From contig JAJOHG010000093.1 in the NCBI GenBank assembly GCA_021029095.1, forward strand, positions 1-64,000: a DNA stretch of 64,000 nt. Reading direction: 5' to 3'. Below, in pieces: positions 51,929 through 61,326 of the stretch (positions are counted from its first letter, which is position 1; each line of letters opens with the position of its first letter). This stretch comes from Phellopilus nigrolimitatus. Its lineage: Eukaryota > Basidiomycota > Agaricomycetes > Hymenochaetales > Hymenochaetaceae. The notes beneath the pieces were generated by a model, which was not told the DNA's origin, did no database searches, and saw nothing but the letters and a program-made list of their open reading frames with translations. Made by a program: the position numbers and the translations under genes.

Positions 51929-52227
51929 TGTTGAGAGTATATGCGTGACGTAAGCAGCTCGCGTGTCGGTGGCAACATGTTTCCTATTTTGTTTATTTCG
52001 TATTATGTGATGTTGGAGCGGCTGACAGTATTTACAAATTTTTCTGTCTATATGCACACCTCAGTCTCGTACCGTCTAGACTGAGGTGAGCATATTAGTC
52101 GGCCGCTAGTTTATTTCCTTACTCACTACCTGTACTAGCCGGATTTCTATTGCAGGTAGATAGACTAAATATACACGAGTCTCGTACCGTCTAGACTGAG
52201 CCGGATTTCTATTGCAGATTCTCTTTA
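51929..52227 (+). repeat. Copia 5' LTR, 299 bp
   Basis: Begins TGTTGAGAGTATATGC and ends GATTCTCTTTA, directly followed by the primer-binding site. It is the inverted counterpart of 30922-31220, 20.7 kb away. Confidence 0.92.
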
Positions 52228-52245
52228 GGTTATGAGCCTCGTGCC
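52228..52245 (+). promoter_or_regulatory. Copia primer-binding site, initiator tRNA-Met anticodon-arm type
   Basis: GGTTATGAGCC directly follows the LTR. It is complementary to the anticodon arm of eukaryotic initiator tRNA-Met (GGCUCAUAACC). Drosophila copia and several relatives are known to prime with a half-molecule of this tRNA cut in the anticodon loop, not with its 3' end. Confidence 0.75.
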
Positions 52246-52291
52246 CTGAACCACTGCATCGGAAACTACAGAATTACGGTACTAAAGGTGT

Positions 52292-52632
52292 ATGCACCCG
52301 AGACTCACTAGAGCACAGCGCGTGACCCTAGGATTGACAATCAGCGAAGATCCAGCCTATATCGAGGCGACGGTCCCGAAAAAGGCTCGCGAAACCGCGG
52401 TACCTGACTCAGAGTACGAGAGCGCGGAGGACGGCGACGTTGAGAGCGAAGCAGGAAGTGAAATTCAGGGTCGCGGCGCAGAAGCGGTTGTACCTTTCCC
52501 TCCAGGTTACGGACCGACAACAGTTACGTCTACTACGTCTAATAATCCCGTTACTTCACAAAGACCAGCCGACATGTCGGGAAACGATCAAGGGATGTTG
52601 ATCCAGAATTTGTCGGATGACAACAAGCTAAA
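52292..52632 (+). pseudogene. Copia Gag N-terminal fragment
   Basis: ATG 52292 opens MHPRLTRAQRVTLGLTISED. An acidic stretch (SEYESAEDGDVESEAGSE) follows, then MSGNDQGMLIQNLSDDN. The last text resembles the start of the conserved copia Gag domain, usually followed by a Trp-containing segment. The frame then enters the gypsy-2 LTR at 52633. The lacking 200 or so Gag residues are not found elsewhere in the window. Confidence 0.75.
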
Positions 52633-53138
52633 TGTTAGAACTTACCTTGCTTACCTCACGACCCCCCTTACATCATTCCTTCCTTGCTTAGTCAGGCCCT
52701 TCACCTTTCCATTACCTTTCCCTTAGTTCATGGCCTGACCCCTTCCTCATTGTATGTGCCCCTCCTGGGCGTCCCCCGCTCCATGCTCCACTACCTCATT
52801 CCATGCTCCACAGTACACGCCCCTTACGGGCCTTTCCCTCACGTTCCCCTCACGTCATGCTGCGCATGACTCCATAGCTCCACTGACATCATAGTCAGTC
52901 TCACAGTATATATAGGTACATCGCTGGGACCTTAAGCCCCAGCTTGACCTCCTTGTTCAGTAGCTAGCACAGTCTTGCTATTCATCGCCCTTGCTCTTCA
53001 TAGTCCTGCGCTCTGTGCTTCACAGTCTTGCCATAGTCATCGTCGCCTTGTCACAGTCAAGCCTCACGTCACTCGTCACGTCACTGTCCACAGTCACGCT
53101 CCTCGCTCCATTAGGCAAGACCCTGTTACTCCGTAACA
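52633..53138 (+). repeat. Gypsy-2 5' LTR, 506 bp
   Basis: Begins TGTTAGAACTTACC and ends CTCCGTAACA, giving TGTTA..TAACA inverted ends. It contains a plausible TATA region (cagtatatataggtac near 52907) and many cacgtca/cacagtc short repeats. No second copy exists in the window, so the right border rests on the inverted ends and on the following gag. Confidence 0.75.
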
Positions 53139-53573
53139 TTAGGTCAAGCTCTCTTTTGATTGTCGACGTATCAACGTCTAGACAAAATTTCTACCCTACC
53201 CAAACTCCCCGCTAACGCGGTCTGGCCCACCAATCAACCCTACCCAACTGCGGGAACCTATCCACTCACCCTCAGAAGGAGATCGGACGGACGAATTGCC
53301 TGGAAAGTATTTCTTGAAGGAGGCGATCCACACACCGAACTTTTATACCGTTACCACGAATTTGGAATCCTCCAAAACGTCCGACCCCGCGAACACTCAA
53401 GCCGACCTATCGAAATACCAACGCCACCACAGCATATCGACCCTGTTGACGTAATCACTCGATCGTTATCTCAAACATCGCTTGACGACAATTCCACTGC
53501 ACCGCCTCACGTTCCTACTCGGCCAAACACTCCACCACAGACCACAGTACCAACCATCACGCCAAGTCCCACC

Positions 53574-54623
53574 ATGAGCACCAAAGAAATCGCATTCGCC
53601 AAGCCCCCTGACTTCGATGGCAAGCGCAGCAATGCCCAATACTTTTGGGATGCCTGCCAGGCCTATCTACGAGGCAACAAGGACATCTACAAAACCGATC
53701 TGCACAAAATCACGTTCGTCCTTTCATTCATGAAGACTGGTTCAGCCGCTACTTTCGCCAGCAATAAATACAAGACATACACGGACACGGCAGAATACGG
53801 AACCTGGGCAGACTTCGCCAAAGCCTTCGACGCCCAGTTCCTCCCTGTCAATGCCAAACAGGATGCGTCATTTGCAATCGCCAATTGCAAACAAGACGAT
53901 GATGTCGACGGCTTCATCGCTACATTCAAGAGTCTCGCCCTCCAAGCCGGGTTCACCCAAGAAGAACCCCTCATCGAGTACTTCCGCCGAGGTCTCAAAT
54001 CCAGCATTGCAGACAAGATCTACAATCGAGGCGAGCCCACTACACTTGAAGGATGGTACACCGAAGCCAGCAAAGCCCAACAGAACCTACGACGCCAAGC
54101 TGAGCTCAAGCACGCGCGACAAGCGTTGGTCTGGGGCTTTGGTACCAGCCCAGGCAACAACCTGACGAAGAAGACTGACCCTGAAGGCTTCCAACGCAGC
54201 TCCAGTGGCGCAGCCTGGGAGCCAACTTCTGGGAAGCAAACCGATCCCAACGCCATGGAAATTGGACGAGTCTCTAAGGAGGAGAGAGATCGTCGCAAGA
54301 CAGACGGACTTTGCTTCTATTGCGGAAAGAAGGGACATCTGGCGCGCGAATGCCGTCAGAAATTCGACACTCCCAACAGTCGACGATTCGCCTTTGACAA
54401 TCGAACCACGAGGGCTGGCAGCAACTACAAGATCATGTTCCATCGCGATCCCCCGAGGCGCAGCATCCGCAGCACCCCAGCCACAGAAGCACCTGCCCAG
54501 CATGCCGAATCCTCGACACCCGCTAAAGAACCCCCTTCGGCCCGCATTCGCGCCATCCTGGCCAACCTCTCCGAAGAAGAACGCAAATCCGCATTCGACA
54601 ACCTGGACCTTGAGGGTTTTTAA
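53574..54623 (+). CDS. gag: Gypsy-2 Gag
   Basis: The frame is open from 53160, but the first ATG is 53574 (MSTKEIAFAKPPDFDGK). Upstream text such as TLRRRSDGRIAWKVFLEGGD looks coding, so a non-ATG start or an upstream extension is possible. Capsid text includes FVLSFMKTGSAATFASNKY, TWADFAKAFDAQFLPVNAKQ and EEPLIEYFRRGLKSSIADKI. The nucleocapsid knuckle CFYCGKKGHLAREC lies near the C-terminus. The final codons are GAG GGT TTT TAA (54612-54623), whose GGGTTTT is a -1 slippery heptamer leading into pol. Confidence 0.9.
   Translation: MSTKEIAFAKPPDFDGKRSNAQYFWDACQAYLRGNKDIYKTDLHKITFVLSFMKTGSAATFASNKYKTYTDTAEYGTWADFAKAFDAQFLPVNAKQDASFAIANCKQDDDVDGFIATFKSLALQAGFTQEEPLIEYFRRGLKSSIADKIYNRGEPTTLEGWYTEASKAQQNLRRQAELKHARQALVWGFGTSPGNNLTKKTDPEGFQRSSSGAAWEPTSGKQTDPNAMEIGRVSKEERDRRKTDGLCFYCGKKGHLARECRQKFDTPNSRRFAFDNRTTRAGSNYKIMFHRDPPRRSIRSTPATEAPAQHAESSTPAKEPPSARIRAILANLSEEERKSAFDNLDLEGF
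54614..54620 (+). promoter_or_regulatory. -1 ribosomal frameshift site GGGTTTT at the gag stop
   Basis: In gag frame the bases are G GGT TTT TAA, which fits the X XXY YYZ rule exactly. Slipping back one base gives GGG TTT TTA, and the new frame stays open through the protease to 56725. The site is directly before the stop codon, where pausing is expected. A downstream pseudoknot was not checked. Confidence 0.75.
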
Positions 54624-56725
54624 GAAGGCAGCCAGCATCGACGTCTGCACTGCCTAGTATTTCGATTTCTCCTGTAATCTTAGCCGAACATGCCCACAAT
54701 TCTATGAAAATTCCCATCGGCATCCACTCGAGAAAAGAAATCGTTGAAACCACAGCCCTCATAGACTCCGGCGCAGAAGGACAATTCCTCGACTCCACCT
54801 TTGTGGACATACACCAAATCCCCACCAAACCTCTGCGTCGACCTATTCAAGTCCTCAATGTCGACGGAACCCCTAACTCCGAAGGAGAAATCAGTCGTTT
54901 TGCCTGGCGATTCATCACAATTGGCGAAGAACTCATCCCAGTCTACTTCCTCGTTACCTCCCTCGGAAGAGAAACCGCTATCTTGGGTCTTCCCTGGCTC
55001 CGTCGCATTAACCCCAAAATCGATTGGGAGAAACGCACTTTGGACATTCCTAAACAAAATCCACGATCCTTATCTTTTGCCCGATGCGAATCCTACGCTT
55101 CACCCGAGGAGCCATCTTTTGTTGCAAAAATCACCCTCAACATTCGCGCAAAAGTAAACACTGCTATGGACCTTGCCCAACGTGCCAACGCTGCCAAAGA
55201 ACAGAAACCCCTTGAAGAAATCGTACCTGCACACTACCACCAGTTCTTGAAGGTTTTCGAACAGAAAGCATCCGAACGATTTCCCCCAGTACGGACCTAT
55301 GACCACGCCATAGTCCTAAAACCTGATTTCCAACCTAAAGACTGTAAAGTCTATCCTATGGCACCTGCAGAACAAAAGGCTCTGGACCATTTCCTTGACG
55401 ATAACTTAAAGAAAGGCTATATTCGCAAATCTTCTTCCCCCATGGCCTCACCTTTCTTCTTCGTCGGGAAAAAGGACGGAAAATTGCGTGGATGTCAGGA
55501 CTATCGCAAACTCAACGAAGGAACCGTCAAAAACGCTTATCCGATTCCCCTCGTATCCGAACTATTGGACAAAATCCAGGGCGCAAAATACTTCACCAAA
55601 CTGGACGTACGATGGGGATACAATAATATTCGGATCAAAGACGGCGACCAATGGAAGGCGGCATTCAAAACAAATCGAGGACTCTTTGAACCTATGGTAA
55701 TGTTTTTTGGACTTTGCAATTCACCGGCGACCTTTCAAGCATTCATGGATGACACCTTCCGAACCGTTCTGCTGGAAGGATGGGTCCTCATTTACATGGA
55801 CGACATTTTCATCATGGCCTCGGACATTCCTACACTTCGCGAACGCACCCGCAAAGTCCTCGCCATTGGTCAAGATGCCGACTTATACTTCAAACCGGAG
55901 AAATGTGTTTTCGAAGCCACACAGGTAGAATATCTTGGACTTATCATTTCGGAAAACTCAGTTTCCATGGACCCTGTCAAACTGGCTGGTATCTCGCAAT
56001 GGCCCACACCGACGAACAAAACCCAAGTCCACTCCTTCCTAGGGTTCTGCAACTTCTATCGCCAATTCATCGACCATTATGCAGAAATTGCAGCACCATT
56101 GGACGTACTAAAAAGGGAGAAAACCACCTGGGAATGGTCAGATGTACACGAAAACGCGTTTCAACGGCTCAAAGGCAAATTTCTGGAGAAACCCATTCTT
56201 CAGATGCCTGACAAAACTCGACCATTCATCCTGGAGACCGATGCCTCTGGTGTAGCATCGGCTGGTACTCTTAAACAACTCGATTCAAACGGCGAACCCC
56301 ATCCCTGTGGGTTCATCTCCAAACAGTTTGATGACACCCAACGACGCTATGAGATTTATGATCGAGAACTCTTGGCGATTATCCGCGGACTTGAGGCCTG
56401 GCGACACTATCTATTGGGTGCACCCCATAAGATAACCATCTGGTGCGACCACAAGAACCTTACCTATTTCCGTGCGGCCCACCGTCTTTCACCCCGCCAA
56501 GCACGATGGAGTCTATTTCTCTCCCAGTTCTACCACCACATTCAATACGCACCAGGAAAAGACAACACCACGGATCCCATGTCTCGACGCTCTGACTACC
56601 TGATTGATGGCAAATCAGAACCCGATGACCCCCCACTCTTACCCGAATCCGTCTTCGTGGCCACGACTACATTCGACTTTACACCTGTGACCCTACACCC
56701 ACCCTATCTAGTTAGAGGCGTGTGA
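54621..56725 (+). CDS. pol: Gypsy-2 Pol, protease to RNase H, lacking integrase
   Basis: The frame entered by -1 slippage at 54614 is open to 56725. In order: protease TALIDSGAEGQFLDSTFVD (first about 25 residues after the internal Met at 54704) and LGLPWLRRINPKIDW; reverse transcriptase with FFFVGKKDGKLRGCQDYRKL, LDVRWGYNNIRIKDGDQWKA, MVMFFGLCNSPATFQAFMDD and catalytic YMDDIFIMASD; then YLGLIISENSVSMDP and FLGFCNFYRQFIDHY; and RNase H with LETDASGVASAGTL, RRYEIYDRELLAIIRGLEAW, WCDHKNLTYF and APGKDNTTDPMSRR. Integrase zinc and core motifs are missing. No frame damage was found in what remains. Confidence 0.9.
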
Positions 56726-56735
56726 CCCCCCTGTA

Positions 56736-57253
56736 CAGCCCTCTAGTTAGCTGTCTTAACGGCTTGAATGCTCATACTGGCATTAATACTGGCAGTATGT
56801 GCTCGGGGACTTAACTCTGCTGACGTTGCCTAAGGGGCCCGGCGGAGACCGGCTACTCGTCATCGCCGATGGCCGCGCCACCTCGCGCGGATCGCCGGCG
56901 ACGTCCGCGCCGGTGATCCACGCGACTTCTCGTGCCATCAACACTTGCCGCCGGCTCCCACCGCCGCGCGCGACACCGACACAGTCGTGCTCGTCGTGCC
57001 GCACGATGAGCACGACTACCTCACTCAATTCTTCACCGTTTCATTTCGTTTTTTTTGCACTGTATGTAGATTTTAGAGTAGACCTCAAACTAATAAATAT
57101 ATTTTTATTTGCACTACATGAATTCATTGTTAGTCTCTTAAACAGAAGTCACCACGGTCATGTGAGCACGCAAGATACGCCCCTTCAACATACACGCTGC
57201 ACGCATTCACACACGCTGCATACACACCTGCTGGCTCGTCTTCACGCTTTCCT
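56736..57253. other. Sequence between gypsy-2 and the KDZ transposase gene
   Basis: 56800-57020 is GC-rich and open in both directions. On minus the text VVLIVRHDEHDCVGVARGGG could be a fragment of some gene, unrecognised. 57020-57130 is AT-rich. The promoter of the KDZ gene and, if it exists, the left end of the KDZ element should lie here; no terminal repeat was identified. Confidence 0.4.
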
Positions 57254-60200
57254 ATGGGTCGGAAAATCAGGTCTACAGTGTCTAAAAGGCTGACTGCGAA
57301 AGAAGTTGTATGGGATAGTCGTGGTATCGCCACGTCGAAGAAACGCACCACTAGGACATCGCAAAAAGAGGCGAGCACGAGCGCGAGTGTTCGCCAGCGC
57401 GAATGGAATGCACTCAGTACTGCAATGGGCGATGGCTCGACACCAATGGACGTTGATTGGTTCCTTGGGTTGGACGGGCAAGATGGTGGTGGGGAAAATG
57501 ACAGACAGGCAGGAAATTCGAATGAGTGGGCTGATGAGGATGAGGCGTTTACTGAGGAGGACATGAATATAATTATGGGAGTACGAAGGTGAGGTACAAG
57601 TCAAAATCAAGCGTGAGATAGACTAATTTATGTTACAGGCAGGAAAAGAGGAACTTCAACTACGAGCGGACTCGGATACAGCGGCAGAGCGAACACTGGA
57701 AGATTCTGATGCCACAACTCGTCAAGGCGGTCCTCCAGTTTGACATGAGCGGCCCACCGGAAGAGGCCAATGTTGCCGAATTGCATGCCGCAATCCTCGT
57801 AGTGGACACGGAAGGTATGTGGTGACTTGAACACACGCAGCGCCAGCCTCGTCTTACAGTAAAAACAGGTCGTGAAGAACGGTCTTTCCCGCTTATTCAA
57901 GATGTTGGCTTTGCTGAAACACTGGCGCGCCATGGCTATATCGCAACAGCACCGAACCATCCCAGCCTCGCTTTCTCGACACGCGCTCTCGAATACTTCC
58001 GAGTCTTGAATTCCCGATGCGCGTCGCTCAGTATACAAGCTTTTGTGCGCTCCTTGTGCGATCTGCACAAGGTATGCCATTTTCTTTCTCTCTTTCCTTC
58101 CCAAACTGACTTGTAATCATTTGTATTCAGGAGCCGTACAACCGCTCAATGAGGAGAGCGTTTTCATCCGCATACGACGTCTATATTGAAATCGTCCATA
58201 CTATCAACAATCGGCTCGACGAATTACTTCACAAAACAACAATCTCAAAGTATCAAGACACATGTCCGGCTTGCGTGTACCGGGTGGCTGGAGAGCCGCA
58301 TTTGAAGTTCTCCATGCTGACGTGCATGGACGGCAATGAATCGATGAAACGTGTCCGTCGGACTAGGACACTCGACGAGGACGTGACTGTCTGCGTTGAG
58401 AGACCGGACGGTCGAGGCAGAGGTTCGCACATGTTCTTGGAGGCGGACGAGGTCGATATATTTGAGGACGAGGTTACTCAAGCACGAGCAGCGCGCGCGC
58501 AAGAGCGAACACGTCAGAAGACGCACTCAACAGCCTCTGATCTTCAGAGCACTAGTCGCGTGGGCGAGAGGGCAACTGTAGCTGCCACGCAAACCAGCTC
58601 GCAGCTGGCTACGCCATCTTCGACAGCATGGAGTACTGCATCAACCACGCAGGCATCCGCGTCGTTGCCTACGTGGTCTTCGACCCTACTGCCGAACACC
58701 TCGCCTTCATCAACCTCGACTCCACCGACTCAGATTCCTGGGCCTGTAGATGATAAGCCCTCTCCGTGTGTCCCTCGATGGAAAAACATGTCCGATGACT
58801 CGAAGAAAAAAATGTGGGGTATTTTCGATGAGACAGGCATTTTTATTACGGCGTGCAGGCACGGAACAGTGTTGCAGATATGTGATATGATTCAGAGCGG
58901 TGAACTGTAGGTCCATAGTATTATTACTTTGTTGTACGTCTCTTATTTCTCTGTTTCTTTAGTTGGAAATATCCGCTCGCAATGGTTGCCCGGCTTACGG
59001 ACGTGTTTGGAAAGGATATAATGAGTGCATCTGACGTAGGATGCGAATTCTCGACGACAGCGAACAGTGCTCCACTTGTGGGCCCGAAAGTACGTGCAAA
59101 TAATCTGAATTTTTGTGTCAATGCTTTTCATGGGTATGCGCATTGTCGGCTGTGCCAGCTCCGATGGCATCCACTCTACACCAAAGGAGTCGGCCTTGAA
59201 GATTTTGAGACATGTGAGCGCGTCTTTTCGGAGTCGAATCGCGTTGCAACCTGCACAAGACACGCATCAAAGTTCCACCGCCGACAATCGCTCCTCCTAC
59301 ACTTTGCGAGGTGGAATGCGGATAAAAAGGCTGAAAGCAGTAAGTTCTCATCATTTTGCATAAATACAGTTCATACTATTGATTGTTACAGGTCGTTTCA
59401 TATTAAATAATTATCGGCAAGCTCTACGCAACATCCATTCGCTCTCCTCAGAGCTAAATGCTGCAATGGCTTCTCTTAAAATAGAGGGGCCAGAAATATT
59501 TGAGCAGTGGCATGCGGAGGAGTACGAATACTTGCAAAGCTTGCAGGAGCCGCGAGATGCTGACGTCCTCGCAATGGGGTATGTCAAGTCGCTCAAGAAC
59601 TTGTCGGCTGCAGTGTAAGTTCTATCTAATTCATAAATAAATAAATAAATAAAAACGGAACTCCTTTTGCAGTTTGTCCTACGAGAATACAAAATCCAGG
59701 TGGATGAATACGAGCGCTGACGCCATTCGCACCACATACAACTACAGTCAGGCGACATCGTCAACAAGATCAATTGAAACGGCTCGACGGAAAGGGTTAC
59801 ATACCGTCGTCACTTACCAGAGGGAAGTCGAAGATTACGAGACAAAGTTAGGAGTTTTACAGCGATGGACGGAAGACTCGGAGGAGTGGAAGGCGGCGGA
59901 CATCACGATCGCTGAGTTTGAGTATCGACAGGCCCTCGATCATCTCGAGGGCCTTGTCGTCGCGCGGCTGTTCGAACTGGCTAAGACGAATCGTGCAGGC
60001 ACATGTGAGAAGCCATTGAACCTCATCAAGTATGATACTAACTCTGTTGACAGGCTGCAGTCTACGCACTCAAATATCAAAAAACCTGAAATCAAGATCA
60101 CTTGCAATCCGGAATGCGGTAAGCCAGTATAACAGTGCGGCCGCTGCATTGACACCAGCTCGAGAGCCCCTCGAGGTAAAAATTGTGCTTGACTATGTTT

Positions 60201-60673
60201 TTCTCGGCGAATTCGACCTCCTTCGCGATAGCCGCCACGACATCCGGGAAAAGCGATGGGTCCGTTCAGCGGAACGCGAGTCGGCGATTGCGTACTACAA
60301 ACTCGAGCGTTCGCGCGAAGAAATTCTTCGTCTCAATGTCGAAATTATGCGGCTAATGGCATATATTATAGATAATGAAAAGCGCCTGGCAGACACTGTG
60401 ACCGTACTGGAGGAGACTGACCCTGCGCTCGCGCATCAGTTGAAGAAGCGCGTGAAAATCGAAACAGCGTTGAACAGAATACATAGACAGCGTATTTACG
60501 ATATTGCTACGCTTGATGGATTTACAGGCGACGTTCAAGGTGCCACTGCCTTCTGCACAGCAGAAGACTCTACTGCTCAGGAAGGAGACGATCTGGAGGA
60601 CACAATTGGTAACGGCGACGATATTGATGATCATGTAGAGGCAGCATTTCAAGTACTTTCTTTGGCCGACTAG
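57254..60673 (+). CDS. KDZ-family transposase, 1013 aa, eight exons, apparently intact
   Basis: Exons 57254-57588, 57639-57814, 57869-58071, 58131-58906, 58963-59339, 59392-59614, 59673-60004 and 60054-60673 join over GT-AG introns into 1014 codons with no break. The KDZ signature is clear: CPACVYRVAGEPHLKFSML (about 283-301) and CMDGNESMKRVRR with the first catalytic D at about 305. DVGCEF carries the second D, at about 521. RANNLNFCVNAFHGYAHCRL and GVGLEDFETCERVFSESN (about 574-590) follow, with the acidic residues that complete the DDE site. The part after 620 is mostly alpha-helical (ISKNLKSRSLAIRNAVSQYN, EFDLLRDSRHDIREKRWV). KDZ (Kyakuja-Dileera-Zisupton) transposases are expanded in agaricomycetes, in places next to TET/JBP dioxygenase genes. 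Start ATG 57254 follows an AT-rich leader. Confidence 0.92.
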
Positions 60674-60747
60674 CCCTCAATTTGCATTCATTTTGCGTTC
60701 ATTTTGCCTTCATTTGCATTCATTTTGCATTCATTTTGCATTCATTG
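60674..60747. repeat. Minisatellite, about 11-12 bp unit cattttgcatt
   Basis: Six to seven imperfect units of ttcattttgca type begin within a few bases of the KDZ stop codon. The run is all within the 3' UTR and could influence 3'-end formation, but nothing more can be said. Confidence 0.85.
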
Positions 60748-61326
60748 TTGCTTTCTTGCTATTAGCAAAAGCTTCCATGTGTCCGTTCAAAGTTGTGTTG
60801 TAGAAAAGCTTCGACTCGCTTTTTGACATGTAGAAGTAGCTAGTTGCAATATGATCTACATTGACTTGTGTGCTCAATCGAAGACGACTCGAACTAGTCA
60901 CTCAAACAAATCTGAAAAACTCTGAAAAAAATATATTTCCACTCAAGCTATCTTGACATCTTGAAAGCCTCTTTATCCTCCATTGAAAGGTGGTGTACCT
61001 TTCGCAAAGGCTTGAGGCAAGAGCGCGAGGTACTCAAGTTTTTGGTTTTAATACATTTAAGTGAAGTGAAGGCCGGAAGCCGCCTTTTTTTCTTTGTTGG
61101 ACACTTTATACAGAGAAATCAACCCAATAACTGCTAGTTATTGGGTTGATTTCTCTGTATAAAGTGTCCAACAAAGAAAAAAAGGCGGCCCTTTCGAATA
61201 ACACAATGTGCCACCAGTTCTGTATAAGGAAACTTTATGTTTGTACATTTCTTAATATAGGCAATGATCAACCTTGATCAACCGTTGCACTGCTGATGGC
61301 ACGCTGATCGTCGACCATCTGCCATC
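60748..61326. other. Intergenic sequence between KDZ gene and Cys-rich gene
   Basis: Contains the perfect palindrome at 61079-61189 (listed separately) and no gene. The region upstream of 61327 presumably holds the promoter of the next gene. Confidence 0.5.
61079..61189. repeat. Perfect palindrome, 54-bp arms with 3-bp loop
   Basis: The left arm 61079-61132 (gccgcctttttttctttgtt as first 20 bases, ending aacccaataact) and the right arm 61136-61189 are exact reverse complements, with gct between them. Transcribed in either direction it gives a long perfect hairpin. The lack of any mismatch means it is very young or under gene conversion. Confidence 0.93.

Larger units (their letters stand above)
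51929..52632 (+). mobile_element. Ty1/copia 5' fragment in plus orientation, cut by gypsy-2
   Basis: LTR (51929-52227), primer-binding site (52228-52238) and the first 114 codons of Gag are present, then the sequence switches at 52633 to the gypsy-2 LTR. The LTR differs from that at 30922-31220 at only about two positions (for example tatatgcg versus tatctgcg), so it is the same, recently active family in opposite orientation. Confidence 0.9.
52633..56735 (+). mobile_element. Ty3/gypsy element (gypsy-2), truncated after RNase H
   Basis: 5' LTR (52633-53138), gag (to 54623) and pol (-1 frame, to 56725) in plus orientation. Protease, reverse transcriptase and RNase H are present, but integrase, polypurine tract and 3' LTR are absent. 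Coding text ends with PDDPPLLPESVFVATTTFDF and a stop, after which unrelated sequence follows. It inserted into, or recombined with, the copia fragment at its left edge. It belongs to a different lineage from gypsy-1: other LTR, no chromodomain seen, different knuckle. Confidence 0.9.

Noticed and set aside
30922..52632. Idea that the two copia pieces are halves of one element split by a simple inversion
   Set aside because: Re-joining them would still leave roughly 200 Gag codons missing, and the bases outside the two LTRs do not give a matching target duplication (tttta versus gcacg).
56736..57253. Left terminal inverted repeat of a KDZ element
   Set aside because: I looked for matches between this stretch and 60.7-64 kb, including the palindrome arms, and found none. 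The true right end may lie beyond the window.
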